From Metabacillus litoralis (GTDB lineage Bacteria > Bacillota > Bacilli > Bacillales > Bacillaceae), in the NCBI RefSeq assembly GCF_020524045.1, contig NZ_JAIVKL010000011.1, positions 1-64,000 on the forward strand: 64,000 nucleotides of DNA, in the 5' to 3' direction. Shown here one piece after another: positions 55,635 through 64,000 of this stretch (its first letter is position 1; each line of letters begins with the position of its first letter). The notes under the pieces were generated by a model. That model was not told where the DNA came from. It did not search any database and worked only from the letters and a program-made list of their open reading frames with translations. A program made the position numbers and the translations under genes.

Positions 55635-55797
55635 TAGCTCTTTTCTGAACGATTGTTGCTATATAACCAAAATTTGGAGTGAAAACAGTGTTTTTCCACT
55701 ATAAGGGTACTATTTTATGAAGAAAAGAAACCACTAGACGTAATTCAGTGCTGATTGCTTCGTGTATTTAAATGCAACAAAGTTTACGAAAACAGCT
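55635..55797 (-). repeat. R1 dispersed repeat, full-length, reverse orientation
   Basis: It starts AGCTCTTTTCTGAACGATTG and ends AGTTTACGAAAACAGC; the core CACTATAAGGGTACTATTTTATG equals that of 45879 almost base for base. Confidence 0.84.
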
Positions 55798-55873
55798 ATT
55801 GTTAAAAATATCTCTGAAAAGGAAAATTAATTGTCATAGTATTCAGAATAGTAATCATATAAATTTATTATAT

Positions 55874-55891
55874 TAAGTACGCGCGTACTTA
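55874..55891. promoter_or_regulatory. Perfect 18-bp palindrome, candidate operator
   Basis: TAAGTACGCGCGTACTTA is its own reverse complement, with a CGCGCG core in very AT-rich DNA. It lies 315 bp before ytzE and 435 bp before ythP. The shape is typical of dimeric repressor sites (TetR/ArsR type); no such regulator gene is adjacent. Confidence 0.5.
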
Positions 55892-56205
55892 CATAGTTTA
55901 TTAGTAAAGAAAAACAATGCTGGTTGCTAATCGCTCTTGAGGATGAATCTACAGATTTTGAATTACTTCTACTTAAAGATATAATATAGCTAATAATCAA
56001 TTTAATTGTTTTTCATTGACTATTAAAATGTAAATATTTCGTAAATTGAAACATTTCTCTGGATTATTAGTGTCGAAATCGTGTAAAATATTGTTGTAAC
56101 GTTTTACCACTTAATAACATATGTATGAAGTGACATCTGAAGTTGCAGTCATCGAAAGGTTGTAGTAGGCATAGCCAGTGCGATCAAACGATAAGGAGTG
56201 GTTTT

Positions 56206-56427
56206 TTGAAACCTTCAACAAACCGTATGCTAACCAGAATCAAATCAATCTACATGTTTATTAATGAGCGAGGGACTGTGTCAACACAGCAACTTGTTGA
56301 CGAATTTGGTATAACTCCTAGAACAATTCAGCGAGATCTAAATGTATTAGCATACAACGATTTGGTTCACAGCCCAACAAGAGGTAAATGGTCAACTACA
56401 AATAAAAAGGTTAAAATGTCTTCTTAA
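56206..56427 (+). CDS. ytzE: DeoR-type helix-turn-helix protein YtzE
   Basis: The 73-residue protein is just a DeoR-family winged-helix DNA-binding domain: RIKSIYMFINERGTVSTQQL and VDEFGITPRTIQRDLNVLA. It has no ligand-binding domain, so it is a stand-alone DNA-binding protein. TTG at 56206 with AAGGAGTGG at 6-nt spacing gives the same length as B. subtilis YtzE; a longer frame lacks a ribosome site. Targets are unknown; the 18-bp palindrome upstream is a possible one. Confidence 0.9.
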   Translation: MKPSTNRMLTRIKSIYMFINERGTVSTQQLVDEFGITPRTIQRDLNVLAYNDLVHSPTRGKWSTTNKKVKMSS

Positions 56428-56456
56428 TATCAATAAAATTTATTTCACTATACATA

Positions 56457-56490
56457 AAAGGAACCTTCTTGTTAAAGGTTCCTCTTTTTT
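56457..56490 (+). terminator. Terminator of ytzE
   Basis: AAAGGAACCTT pairs with AAGGTTCCTCTTT and is followed by TTT. It also faces the convergent pseudouridine synthase gene. Confidence 0.85.
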
Positions 56491-56496
56491 GCATTA

Positions 56497-57234
56497 TTAC
56501 TCAGTAGTTATATCGATAGGTTGTGCATTTCTCAAAGCCTCAAGCTCGTCATCTGTTAATTCACGATACTCACCTGTTTTTAATTCATCCTCATCTAAGG
56601 AAATCGGCCCCATAGATATTCTTTTTAAGTACGTAACTTTTTTATCCACTGACTCAAACATTCTTTTCACTTGATGATACTTTCCTTCAGTTATCGTCAC
56701 ATGAATAGTTGATTGATTTCCTGATGTCAGAATCTCTAATATAGCTGGTTTCGTCACATAACCATCATCAAGTTCTACTCCTTGTTTGAATGAATTTATA
56801 TCCTCTTCTGTTACTTCTCCTAAAATCGTAGCAAAGTAAGTTTTTGGCACATGTTTTTTAGGTGAAAGAAGTTGGTGTGTCAATTGACCATCATTTGTTA
56901 ATAATAATAAACCTTCTGTATCTTTATCAAGACGTCCAACCGGAAATGGTTGACAAACAGCATCTTCCATTTGAAGGAGATCAATGACTGTTTCTTGTAC
57001 CTCATCCTCAGTAGCAGAAAGATAACCTGCTGGCTTATTCATAAGCAAATAAACAAATTCCTTGTATTCCACTTTATCATCATTTACTGTGATTATTTGT
57101 TCATCAGGATTCACCTGCGTTTTTGGATCTTTTATTGCTACACCATCGGCTTTAACTACACCTGTTTTCAACATTTTTTTTACTTCTTTACGAGTTCCAA
57201 ATCCAGAATTCGCTAATAACTTGTCTATTCTCAT
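56497..57234 (-). CDS. ytzG: 16S rRNA pseudouridine synthase, RsuA family (YtzG)
   Basis: The enzyme isomerises a uridine in small-subunit rRNA. The 245-residue protein has an N-terminal S4 domain (MRIDKLLANSGFGTRKEVKK, about 1-60). The RsuA/RluB catalytic motif is VGRLDKDTEGLLLLTNDG with catalytic Asp. KVTYLKRISMGPISLD lies toward the C-terminus. ATG at 57234 follows GGGGGAAAG; the upstream frame is rejected. It probably shares a transcript start region with ytgP upstream, separated by 296 bp that hold a hairpin. Confidence 0.92.
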   Translation of the reverse strand: MRIDKLLANSGFGTRKEVKKMLKTGVVKADGVAIKDPKTQVNPDEQIITVNDDKVEYKEFVYLLMNKPAGYLSATEDEVQETVIDLLQMEDAVCQPFPVGRLDKDTEGLLLLTNDGQLTHQLLSPKKHVPKTYFATILGEVTEEDINSFKQGVELDDGYVTKPAILEILTSGNQSTIHVTITEGKYHQVKRMFESVDKKVTYLKRISMGPISLDEDELKTGEYRELTDDELEALRNAQPIDITTE

Positions 57235-57277
57235 ATACTTTCCCCCTATCAAAAAACTTAGCAACCTGATTAGACTC

Positions 57278-57375
57278 GGGCAAGCATGAGAAGCACATAA
57301 ATAGAAAACACACGTTATTTTCTATTTATGTGTGACTTTGGCTCCAAAGGTCTATCTAGGTGCTTGCACTAAGAA
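57278..57375. repeat. Hairpin-bearing repeat, possible family C relative
   Basis: CACATAAATAGAAAA (57294-57308) pairs perfectly with TTTTCTATTTATGTG (57318-57332), giving a 15-bp stem. The flanks GGGCAAGCATG and GGTGCTTGCAC recall the ends of family C. It lies in the gap between ytgP and ytzG. Confidence 0.45.
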
Positions 57376-57530
57376 CCAAAACTGAGTAAATAATCTTAAG
57401 CCCGTGGCACAGTATCTAAATATAGAAAAATTAATTTTATATTTCACATCTTTTTATGACAAAAACTTGCATCCTGCCGAGTTCGCTTTATAAGGTTACT
57501 TTTAGTCTATCCGAGTTTAAGATTTTCAAT

Positions 57531-59162
57531 CTATTCTACTGATCTCCTTCTAGGTAGAAATCGATTTAACTTATTACCTAAAAGTTTTTCAAGAAGATGT
57601 GAGCGATAAGCTAAAAACAAATAGATTACTGCACCTAATAAAACCGAAATTCCTCCTACAATAACCGATTGAAGTCTTCCATCAGTATAATTGATAAAAA
57701 TACTTAAAACAGATTGAGAAACAGATACAGCAAGACCCATAAATAACGATAACATAATGATTAACACAGATCGTTTTACTAATAATTTAAATGAAAAACC
57801 TGCATGACGCTTAATCATCGCAAAACCATATAACAATGATACAAAATAGCCTGCTGCTGTTGCTATTATTGATCCGACACCTTCAAACATTTGAATAAGC
57901 GTTGAGTTTAGAGCAAGCTTTACAATCAGCCCGATGACTAAACTAATAACAGCTAACTTTTGTTTATTTATTCCTTGTAAAATGGCTGCATTAACTGTGA
58001 AAAGAGAAAACAGCAAGGCAATCGGTGCATACCACATTAAAATATGTTTACCTATCTCTTCAGATGAACCTGCATAAAAGATATTATAAGCTGGTCCTGC
58101 TAATACAGATAATCCGACTACAGCTGGTAAAACTAAGAACATAATGATTTGTAGCGTCTGATTAATTTGTTTATGTAGCAATACTCGATTATTACTAGTA
58201 AAGGATTCCGTAATTGTTGGTATAAGGGTTAAACCGAATGCAGTAGCTAATGATACTGGAATCATGACTAGTTTTGGAACATAAAGCAGTAATACTGTAT
58301 ACATATCTAACGTGTACGTTTTATCATTCCCAACACTGAGCATTGCTCGATTGAATGTATTTGTATCTATATAATTATAGATCGGTATGGCCAAGCCCAC
58401 AAAAACAAACGGACCAGCATATCGAAAGACTTCTTTAAACATTGTTGCAATTGGAATAGGTTCTGATTCTATTTGCTCTGCTTGCATAGCTAAAAGTGTG
58501 TTTTTGCGACGTATCCAATACACTAAAAGGACAAGTAAACCACCTATAGCTCCTACAAAAGCAGCAAAAGTCGCATAACCAACTGCCAATACAAGATCCC
58601 CATTTAAAACATTAAGTATTAGATAAGTTGATGTTAACAAAAAAACGATTCTTATTAGTTGTTCCACTACCTGTGATACAGCAGTTGGTCCCATGGATTG
58701 GTGTCCTTGAAAAAAACCACGAATTAAACTCATTAACGGGACAACGATAAGGGCAATACTGACCATGCGAATAACAAAAATTGCATCATCTACTGTCACA
58801 CCACTTATTTCCTCATCTGCAAGAGCACTTAAGGCTAACTTAGGTGCAAGTGCATACAAAAGAGCAAAAGCAATAAAGCCCGTAGCTAACATCACCAAAA
58901 TACCGGATTTAAACATCCTTCGACTTGTTTGATAATCGCCCATTGAATTATATTTAGACACAAATTTTGAAATAGCAGCAGGAAATCCAGCAGTTGCAAT
59001 ACTTAAAAAGATCGTATATTGTGCATAACCTGTTTGAAACAAACCACCACCAGTTGTTCCAACCATTGCAGCAAAAGGAATAAGATAAATCATTCCTAAT
59101 ATTCTTGAAACATATGTACCTAACGTTAGGATAAACGTTCCTCTTAATAGTTTATTCGACAT
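57531..59162 (-). CDS. ytgP: Lipid II flippase YtgP (MurJ-type MATE/MOP family)
   Basis: The 543-residue polytopic protein has about 14 membrane segments. It starts MSNKLLRGTFILTLGTYVSR, an MOP-superfamily N-terminus, with TAGFPAAISKFVSKYNSMGD and GFFQGHQSMGPTAVSQVVEQ in the first half. It shuttles undecaprenyl-linked peptidoglycan precursor to the outer face; in B. subtilis YtgP is the MurJ orthologue, redundant with Amj. Length equals the B. subtilis protein. Divergent from ytfP, as in B. subtilis. Confidence 0.94.
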   Translation of the reverse strand: MSNKLLRGTFILTLGTYVSRILGMIYLIPFAAMVGTTGGGLFQTGYAQYTIFLSIATAGFPAAISKFVSKYNSMGDYQTSRRMFKSGILVMLATGFIAFALLYALAPKLALSALADEEISGVTVDDAIFVIRMVSIALIVVPLMSLIRGFFQGHQSMGPTAVSQVVEQLIRIVFLLTSTYLILNVLNGDLVLAVGYATFAAFVGAIGGLLVLLVYWIRRKNTLLAMQAEQIESEPIPIATMFKEVFRYAGPFVFVGLAIPIYNYIDTNTFNRAMLSVGNDKTYTLDMYTVLLLYVPKLVMIPVSLATAFGLTLIPTITESFTSNNRVLLHKQINQTLQIIMFLVLPAVVGLSVLAGPAYNIFYAGSSEEIGKHILMWYAPIALLFSLFTVNAAILQGINKQKLAVISLVIGLIVKLALNSTLIQMFEGVGSIIATAAGYFVSLLYGFAMIKRHAGFSFKLLVKRSVLIIMLSLFMGLAVSVSQSVLSIFINYTDGRLQSVIVGGISVLLGAVIYLFLAYRSHLLEKLLGNKLNRFLPRRRSVE

Positions 59163-59366
59163 AATTCTGATTCACCATTCTTCTCTATGAAGATTCAACT
59201 TTTCTATTTTACCATAATCCTACGCTTATACCATAAGTTTGTATTCGTCTTGCGAAGATTTCAGCTTTCTATTTTTGATGTTTAAATAACAATTTTTTTG
59301 GGCTTTTCGATCACTTCAGCTATAATATGAGAAGCAGACTTAAGAAATGAAGGTGTGAATAACTTA

Positions 59367-60635
59367 ATGAAATATGATGTAGTTGTTATAGGTGGGGGAC
59401 CATCAGGATTAATGGCAGCAATTGCAGCTGGTGAAAATGGTGCAAAAGTTCTTCTTTTAGATAAAGGAAACAAACTTGGGAGAAAGCTTGCCATTTCTGG
59501 TGGAGGACGATGTAATGTTACAAATCGTTTACCAATAGATGAAATAATCAAACATATCCCTGGAAACGGACGATTCTTATATAGTGCCTTTTCTGAGTTT
59601 AGTAATGAAGACATTATTAAATTCTTTGAAAATCTAGGAATACAACTGAAAGAGGAAGACCATGGACGTATGTTTCCCGTCACTGATAAAGCACAATCAG
59701 TTGTTGATGCCTTACTCAATGAATTAAAACGGTTAAATGTGACGATTCGAACAAATGAGCCTGTTAAAGATGTGATCTATACTGAAGAATCAGTTCGTAC
59801 AATACAGCTTGTTAGTGGGGAGGAATTAACAACCAAATCAGTCGTACTTGCTGTCGGGGGGAAAAGTGTTCCTCATACAGGTAGTACTGGAGATGGATAT
59901 GCCTGGGCTGAAAAAGCAGGACATTCAATTGTTGAACTATTTCCAACTGAAGTTCCACTAACATCTAACGAAAAATTTATACAAGAAAAAACTTTGCAAG
60001 GCCTCTCACTTAGGGATGTTGCTTTAAGTGTAATGAATCCCAAAGGCAAACCTATCATCACACATAAAATGGATATGATTTTTACCCATTTTGGCATCTC
60101 AGGCCCAGCAGTATTAAGATGCAGTCAATATGTTGTTAAAGCGATGAAAAAATTTAAAACGAACGCAATTACTGTTAGTATTGATTCGGTTCCTGCCATA
60201 AATGAAGAACAGCTGTTTCAAACGATTGTAAAAGATCTAAAACAAGATGCAAAAAAAGCAATTAAAAATGTGTTAAAAGGACTTTTACCTGAGAGGTATT
60301 TACTTTATTTGTTAGAAAAAAATCTAATAGATCCACTTGTGACTTATGATAATCTATCAAATGAAAAACTTCGCTCTTTTGTAAGAGATTGTAAGCAATT
60401 TCAATTTCATGTAAATGGAACTTTATCACTTGAAAAAGCTTTCGTAACTGGTGGAGGTGTATCTGTAAAAGAAATTCATCCTCGTGAAATGTCATCAAAA
60501 TTCAAAAAAGGTCTTTACTTCTGTGGAGAAATCCTTGATATACATGGGTATACTGGCGGATATAATATTACTTCAGCGCTAGTAACTGGTCGCCTTGCAG
60601 GACTGAACGCTGCGATCCATTCTAAACAAAAGTAA
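59367..60635 (+). CDS. ytfP: FAD-dependent flavoprotein YtfP (HI0933-like family)
   Basis: The 422-residue protein has an FAD Rossmann motif [20 protein letters not shown], the next motif [17 protein letters not shown], and the C-terminal [16 protein letters not shown] that closes the FAD site. This is the BaiN/HI0933 NAD(P)-flavoprotein family; substrate is unknown, perhaps a saturated or hydroxylated small molecule. ATG at 59367 is preferred although AAGGTG lies about 11 nt away; an in-frame GTG four codons upstream sits too near it. It matches B. subtilis YtfP block by block. Confidence 0.93.
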   Translation: MKYDVVVIGGGPSGLMAAIAAGENGAKVLLLDKGNKLGRKLAISGGGRCNVTNRLPIDEIIKHIPGNGRFLYSAFSEFSNEDIIKFFENLGIQLKEEDHGRMFPVTDKAQSVVDALLNELKRLNVTIRTNEPVKDVIYTEESVRTIQLVSGEELTTKSVVLAVGGKSVPHTGSTGDGYAWAEKAGHSIVELFPTEVPLTSNEKFIQEKTLQGLSLRDVALSVMNPKGKPIITHKMDMIFTHFGISGPAVLRCSQYVVKAMKKFKTNAITVSIDSVPAINEEQLFQTIVKDLKQDAKKAIKNVLKGLLPERYLLYLLEKNLIDPLVTYDNLSNEKLRSFVRDCKQFQFHVNGTLSLEKAFVTGGGVSVKEIHPREMSSKFKKGLYFCGEILDIHGYTGGYNITSALVTGRLAGLNAAIHSKQK

Positions 60636-60729
60636 TAAAGAATTAAAACTCCTTACTTATTTAATCATATTATGTATCTTGATCAAATATAGTATATTGA
60701 TACATTTTTTCATTAAAGGATGTGATTAG

Positions 60730-60915
60730 ATGTTAAAGGTTGCTTTATTTGATGAAGAACATGAAAAAGATTTAGAAGAAGGATTAAATGTATTTTTAGC
60801 AGATTTAAGTGAAGGACAAGTCCAAGATATCAAATACAGTGTTGCTGTTACAACAGATGATGAAGGAGAACAGCTTTACTGCTTTTCTGCACTCATTATT
60901 TATCGTGAAAACTAA
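60730..60915 (+). CDS. cse60: Sporulation-linked protein Cse60
   Basis: The 61-residue acidic protein LKVALFDEEHEKDLEEGLNV, with central SVAVTTDDEGE and C-terminal YCFSALIIYRE, closely matches remembered CsE60/YteV of B. subtilis, a SigE-controlled product made in the mother cell. Function is unknown. AAAGGATGTGATTAG precedes ATG. The position between ytfP and the R1 fragment is consistent with the ytfP-opuD-yteV order in B. subtilis. No convincing SigE promoter was found by eye. Confidence 0.85.
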   Translation: MLKVALFDEEHEKDLEEGLNVFLADLSEGQVQDIKYSVAVTTDDEGEQLYCFSALIIYREN

Positions 60916-61024
60916 TACTTTTCACGATAAGGGTACGATTATATGAAGAAAAGATGCCACTAGACATAATACAGTGCTGATTGCTTCAGGTATTTAAAAG
61001 CAACAAAGTTTGCGAAAATAGCCT
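60914..61024 (-). repeat. R1 dispersed repeat, half copy, reverse orientation
   Basis: It keeps the end GCAACAAAGTTTGCGAAAATAGCC and the core CACGATAAGGGTACGATTATATG but lacks the outer GGCTCTTTTCTGAAC end. It begins exactly at the stop codon of cse60. Confidence 0.75.
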
Positions 61025-61038
61025 ACTTCAAAAAAATT

Positions 61039-61084
61039 AAAAGACTACCTTGGACGCCCTCATTGGACAGGTAGTCTTTTTTTA
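61039..61084. terminator. Terminator between cse60 and the rhodanese gene
   Basis: AAAAGACTACCT pairs with AGGTAGTCTTTT, then TTTT. It is oriented for the plus strand, and A-runs make it partly bidirectional. Confidence 0.85.
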
Positions 61085-61185
61085 GTTATTTTCGCGACCT
61101 ATGTAGCTAATGTAATAATCGCTTCATTGTTAGATAATAAATAAGCAAAATTCAACAAGGAGCTTTAGCCATCACTTTATTAAAT

Positions 61186-61509
61186 TTAACCAATCTGACT
61201 TTTCGGCTTTGTTTCCCCTTTGTAATCAAGCATACCACCAGTCATGTTCACTACATTAAATCCCTTATCTTGCAAATACGCACACACATTTCCGCTGCGA
61301 CCACCAGAACGACATATAAAAATTGTTTCCTTCTCTTTATCAATTGCATCTAAAGAATCAGGTATATCATTCATACGAATATGTCTTGCTTGTGGAATCA
61401 TTCCTGCTTCAACTTCTTCATCTTCTCGAACATCTATTAATTCGATTACCTCTCCTTTTTCAAGCTTTTGTTGAATTTCTTCAGGAGAGATTTCTTTTAA
61501 TTCGTACAT
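61186..61509 (-). CDS. ytwF: Rhodanese-domain protein (YtwF-like)
   Basis: This 107-residue single-domain sulfurtransferase has VIELIDVREDEEVEAGMIPQ, a typical rhodanese N-half, and the active-site loop FICRSGGRSG with catalytic Cys. It would move sulfane sulfur from a donor to a thiol acceptor in the cytosol. It is adjacent to leuS as in B. subtilis. AAAGGGTG precedes ATG. Function beyond the family reaction is not known. Confidence 0.9.
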   Translation of the reverse strand: MYELKEISPEEIQQKLEKGEVIELIDVREDEEVEAGMIPQARHIRMNDIPDSLDAIDKEKETIFICRSGGRSGNVCAYLQDKGFNVVNMTGGMLDYKGETKPKSQIG

Positions 61510-61604
61510 TTAGTACACCCTTTCAGTTTTAATAGTAGCATTATAACAAATGTATACGATGTGGAACCAGTAAGCAAGGAGTTCGAATACTCAAAAAGAC
61601 CTAA

Positions 61605-61640
61605 CAAAAACAGCTCGCAAGATCGTTTCACCTTACGAGC
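61605..61640 (-). terminator. Terminator of leuS
   Basis: On the minus strand GCTCGTAAG pairs with CTTGCGAGC (one G-U pair) and is followed by TGTTTTTG, directly past the leuS stop. Confidence 0.82.
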
Positions 61641-61654
61641 CGCTTATTGAATTC

Positions 61655-64000
61655 TTAATTTGCAACAATATTAACAAGTTTTCCAGGAACAGCAATCACT
61701 TTGCGAATCGTTTTTCCTTCTACTTGTTCTTTTACACGGTCATCTTCAAGAGCAATTTGTTCAAGCTGGTCCTTCGTTACATCTTTTGCAACAAGAAGCT
61801 TTGCTCGTACTTTTCCGTTTACTTGTACAACAATTTCCACTTCATTTTCTACTAATTTTGCTTCTTCAAAAGCAGGCCATGCTTCATAAGTAATCGTTGT
61901 GCTATGACCAAGTTTGCTCCATAATTCCTCAGCTAAGTGAGGAGCAATTGGCGAAACTAATTTTACAAAACCTTCAACATACTCCTTAGGAAGTGTTGTA
62001 GCTTTATAAGCGTCATTAATGAATACCATTAATTGAGAAATAGCCGTGTTAAAACGCAGTCCTTCTAAATCCTCTGTTACTTTTTTCACTGTTTGATGAT
62101 AAACTCGCTCAAGACCTTCATTTGGTTCATCAACAATCTTTGGACTTATCTGACCGTTGTCTTCAATAAATAAACGCCAAATTCTATCTAAGAATCGTCT
62201 AGCTCCGTCAAGTCCAGTTGTAGACCATGCAATTGAAGCTTCTAAAGGTCCCATAAACATTTCATACAAACGAAGTGTATCTGCACCATGTGATTCAACA
62301 ATTTCATCTGGATTGACGACATTTCCTTTAGATTTACTCATTTTTTCATTATTTTCTCCAAGAATCATACCTTGGTTAAATAATTTTTGGAATGGCTCTT
62401 TTGTTGGTACAACACCGATATCATATAAAAACTTATGCCAGAAACGTGCGTAAAGTAAGTGAAGAACAGCATGCTCTGCTCCACCTATATAAATATCTAC
62501 TGGTAACCATTTCTTTAATTTTGCATCATCAGCAAGTGCTTCACTGTTTTTTGGATCAATATAACGTAAGTAATACCAGCAACTTCCTGCCCATTGTGGC
62601 ATAGTATTTGTTTCACGACGACCTTTCTTACCTGTTTCTGGATCAACAACATTTACGAAGTCAGAAATGATCGCAAGTGGTGATTCCCCAGTTCCTGAAG
62701 GTCTGATTTCAGTTGTTTTCGGTAAAACAAGTGGCAGCTCTTCTTCTGGAACAGCAGACATTGTGCCATCTTCCCAATGGATAATTGGAATTGGCTCACC
62801 CCAATAACGTTGACGGCTAAATAACCAATCACGAAGACGGTAAGTGACTTTCTTTTCACCTTTACCATTTTCCTCAAGCCATGATATCGCACTTTCAATG
62901 GCTTCTACTTTAGCTAGTCCATTTAAGAAATCAGAGTTTACATGCTCACCATCACCTGTATATGCCTCTTTTGTTACATCGCCACCACTAACAACCTCTT
63001 TAATTGGAAGATCAAATTTCACAGCGAATTCATAGTCGCGCTCATCATGTGCTGGAACAGCCATAATTGCACCTGTTCCATACGTTACAAGTACATAATC
63101 AGCAATCCATATTGGCATTTTTTCACCATTCACAGGATTGATAGCATAAGCCCCAGTGAATACACCTGATTTCTCTTTCGAAAGCTCAGTACGCTCAAGG
63201 TCACTTTTGTGCTTCACTTCATCAATATAAGCTGCTACAGCATCTTTTTGCTCAGGAGTCGTAATTTTATCAATAAAAGAATGCTCTGGTGCTAAAACAG
63301 CATAAGTTGCACCAAATAATGTATCAGGACGTGTCGTAAACACGGTAAAATTCTCATCATGCCCCTCAATTTCAAATGTAACATGAGCTCCTTCTGATCG
63401 ACCAATCCAATTGCGTTGCATATCTTTAATGCTTTCAGGCCAATCCACATCTTCAAGATCTTCCAGTAGACGATCTGCATAAGCAGTAATTCTCAGCATC
63501 CATTGTTTCATTGGACGGCGTTCTACAGGATGTCCACCACGCTCACTTTTTCCGTCTATTACTTCTTCATTTGCTAAAACAGTTCCAAGTGCAGGACACC
63601 AGTTAACAGGTACTTCATCTACATAAGCTAGACCTTTTTTGTAAAGTTGTAAAAAGATCCACTGTGTCCATTTATAGTACTCAGGATCTGTTGTATTTAC
63701 TTCACGATCCCAGTCATAAGAAAACCCAAGAGCTTGGATTTGTCTTCTGAAATTATTAATATTTTGCTCTGTAAATTCTGCAGGATCATTACCAGTATCA
63801 AGTGCATATTGTTCAGCTGGCAAACCAAATGCATCCCACCCCATTGGATGAAGAACATTAAAGCCTTGCATACGCTTCATACGAGATAAAATATCTGTAG
63901 CTGTATAGCCTTCTGGATGTCCTACATGAAGACCTGCACCTGAAGGATATGGAAACATATCAAGTGCATAAAACTTTGGCTTTTCAGCATCCTCAGTCGT
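61655..64000 (-). CDS. leuS: Leucyl-tRNA synthetase, N-terminus beyond the window
   Basis: LeuS charges tRNA-Leu. The visible 782 residues start inside the catalytic domain: [20 protein letters not shown], then the HIGH motif as HVGHPEGY. They include the CP1 editing domain with [24 protein letters not shown] as [10 protein letters not shown], and the anticodon-binding and C-terminal domains ([15 protein letters not shown]). About 25 residues are missing on the right; total length near 805 is usual. It reads without interruption. Confidence 0.97.
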   Translation of the reverse strand, partial: TTEDAEKPKFYALDMFPYPSGAGLHVGHPEGYTATDILSRMKRMQGFNVLHPMGWDAFGLPAEQYALDTGNDPAEFTEQNINNFRRQIQALGFSYDWDREVNTTDPEYYKWTQWIFLQLYKKGLAYVDEVPVNWCPALGTVLANEEVIDGKSERGGHPVERRPMKQWMLRITAYADRLLEDLEDVDWPESIKDMQRNWIGRSEGAHVTFEIEGHDENFTVFTTRPDTLFGATYAVLAPEHSFIDKITTPEQKDAVAAYIDEVKHKSDLERTELSKEKSGVFTGAYAINPVNGEKMPIWIADYVLVTYGTGAIMAVPAHDERDYEFAVKFDLPIKEVVSGGDVTKEAYTGDGEHVNSDFLNGLAKVEAIESAISWLEENGKGEKKVTYRLRDWLFSRQRYWGEPIPIIHWEDGTMSAVPEEELPLVLPKTTEIRPSGTGESPLAIISDFVNVVDPETGKKGRRETNTMPQWAGSCWYYLRYIDPKNSEALADDAKLKKWLPVDIYIGGAEHAVLHLLYARFWHKFLYDIGVVPTKEPFQKLFNQGMILGENNEKMSKSKGNVVNPDEIVESHGADTLRLYEMFMGPLEASIAWSTTGLDGARRFLDRIWRLFIEDNGQISPKIVDEPNEGLERVYHQTVKKVTEDLEGLRFNTAISQLMVFINDAYKATTLPKEYVEGFVKLVSPIAPHLAEELWSKLGHSTTITYEAWPAFEEAKLVENEVEIVVQVNGKVRAKLLVAKDVTKDQLEQIALEDDRVKEQVEGKTIRKVIAVPGKLVNIVAN

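Larger units (their letters stand above)
55440..56205. other. Divergent region ythP / ytzE
   Basis: No protein-coding gene was found. It has an R1 copy (55635-55797), a perfect 18-bp palindrome (55874-55891) and an AT-rich stretch leading to ytzE. Confidence 0.6.

Noticed and set aside
59282-59719. 145-residue minus-strand frame across the ytfP start
   Set aside because: It overlaps the conserved FAD-binding region of ytfP and the ytfP ribosome site.
60636-60729. SigE promoter of cse60
   Set aside because: GATACATT resembles a SigE -10, but no matching -35 lies 13-14 nt upstream.
665-61024. R1 repeats as a CRISPR array
   Set aside because: Copies are ~165 bp, kilobases apart and without regular spacers; no cas gene is present.

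Overview
The window is one continuous piece of a low-GC Bacillaceae chromosome. Gene content and order closely follow the tyrS-acsA-acuABC-ccpA-aroA-ytx-murC-sftA-ytp-yto-ytn-trmB-amyX-ytl-ytk-ytj-pbuO-yth-ytz-ytg-ytf-leuS stretch of Bacillus subtilis. Ribosome binding sites are strong (GGAGG type) and TTG/GTG starts are frequent. There is no rRNA, tRNA, CRISPR array or prophage. The left edge carries the end of an IS3-family insertion sequence, and leuS runs off the right edge.

Layout. 1-640: IS3 end. 1.0-7.6 kb: tyrS with a tyrosine T-box leader, a divergent class A penicillin-binding protein, and acsA. 7.6-10.5 kb: acuABC, divergent from acsA across a cre-like site, so acetyl-CoA synthetase and its acetylation/deacetylation control lie together. 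10.5-15.1 kb: an unusual membrane-fused dihydroorotate-dehydrogenase-like protein, ccpA, and aroA (chorismate mutase/DAHP synthase). 15.5-19.2 kb: a long FtsA-like actin-fold protein and ytxGHJ with a SigB-like promoter. 19.5-28.2 kb: an M29 aminopeptidase, murC, an unknown gene, sftA, ytpQ and ytpP. 28.7-33.4 kb: an accessory stretch with a lipoprotein, ytoQ, a small unknown gene and a PhaR-like/PhaC-like pair. 33.4-45.6 kb: a DUF84 NTPase, ytoP, ytzB, ytnP, trmB, ytzH, ytmP, pullulanase, a lipid kinase, ytlQ, lrgAB and thpR. 46-57 kb: a cysteine synthase paralogue, an MFS transporter, ytjP, pbuO, map, an EcsAB-like ABC transporter, ytzE and a pseudouridine synthase. 57.5-64 kb: ytgP, ytfP, cse60, a rhodanese and leuS.

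The most striking feature is the intergenic DNA. At least thirteen copies of a ~165-bp element (called R1 here) with imperfect terminal inverted repeats occupy gene gaps in both orientations. Three other repeat families (B, C, D) fill most remaining long gaps. One family-D element sits inside an R1 copy, and family-D hairpins appear to serve as terminators of neighbouring genes. The best candidates for undescribed protein biology are the PyrD-like/duplicated membrane-domain fusion (10.5-12.4 kb), the FtsA-like protein with a beta-rich repetitive tail (15.6-17.7 kb) and the orphan PhaR/PhaC-like pair (30.9-32.6 kb). All assignments come from reading the sequence and from remembered family features; no search was run.
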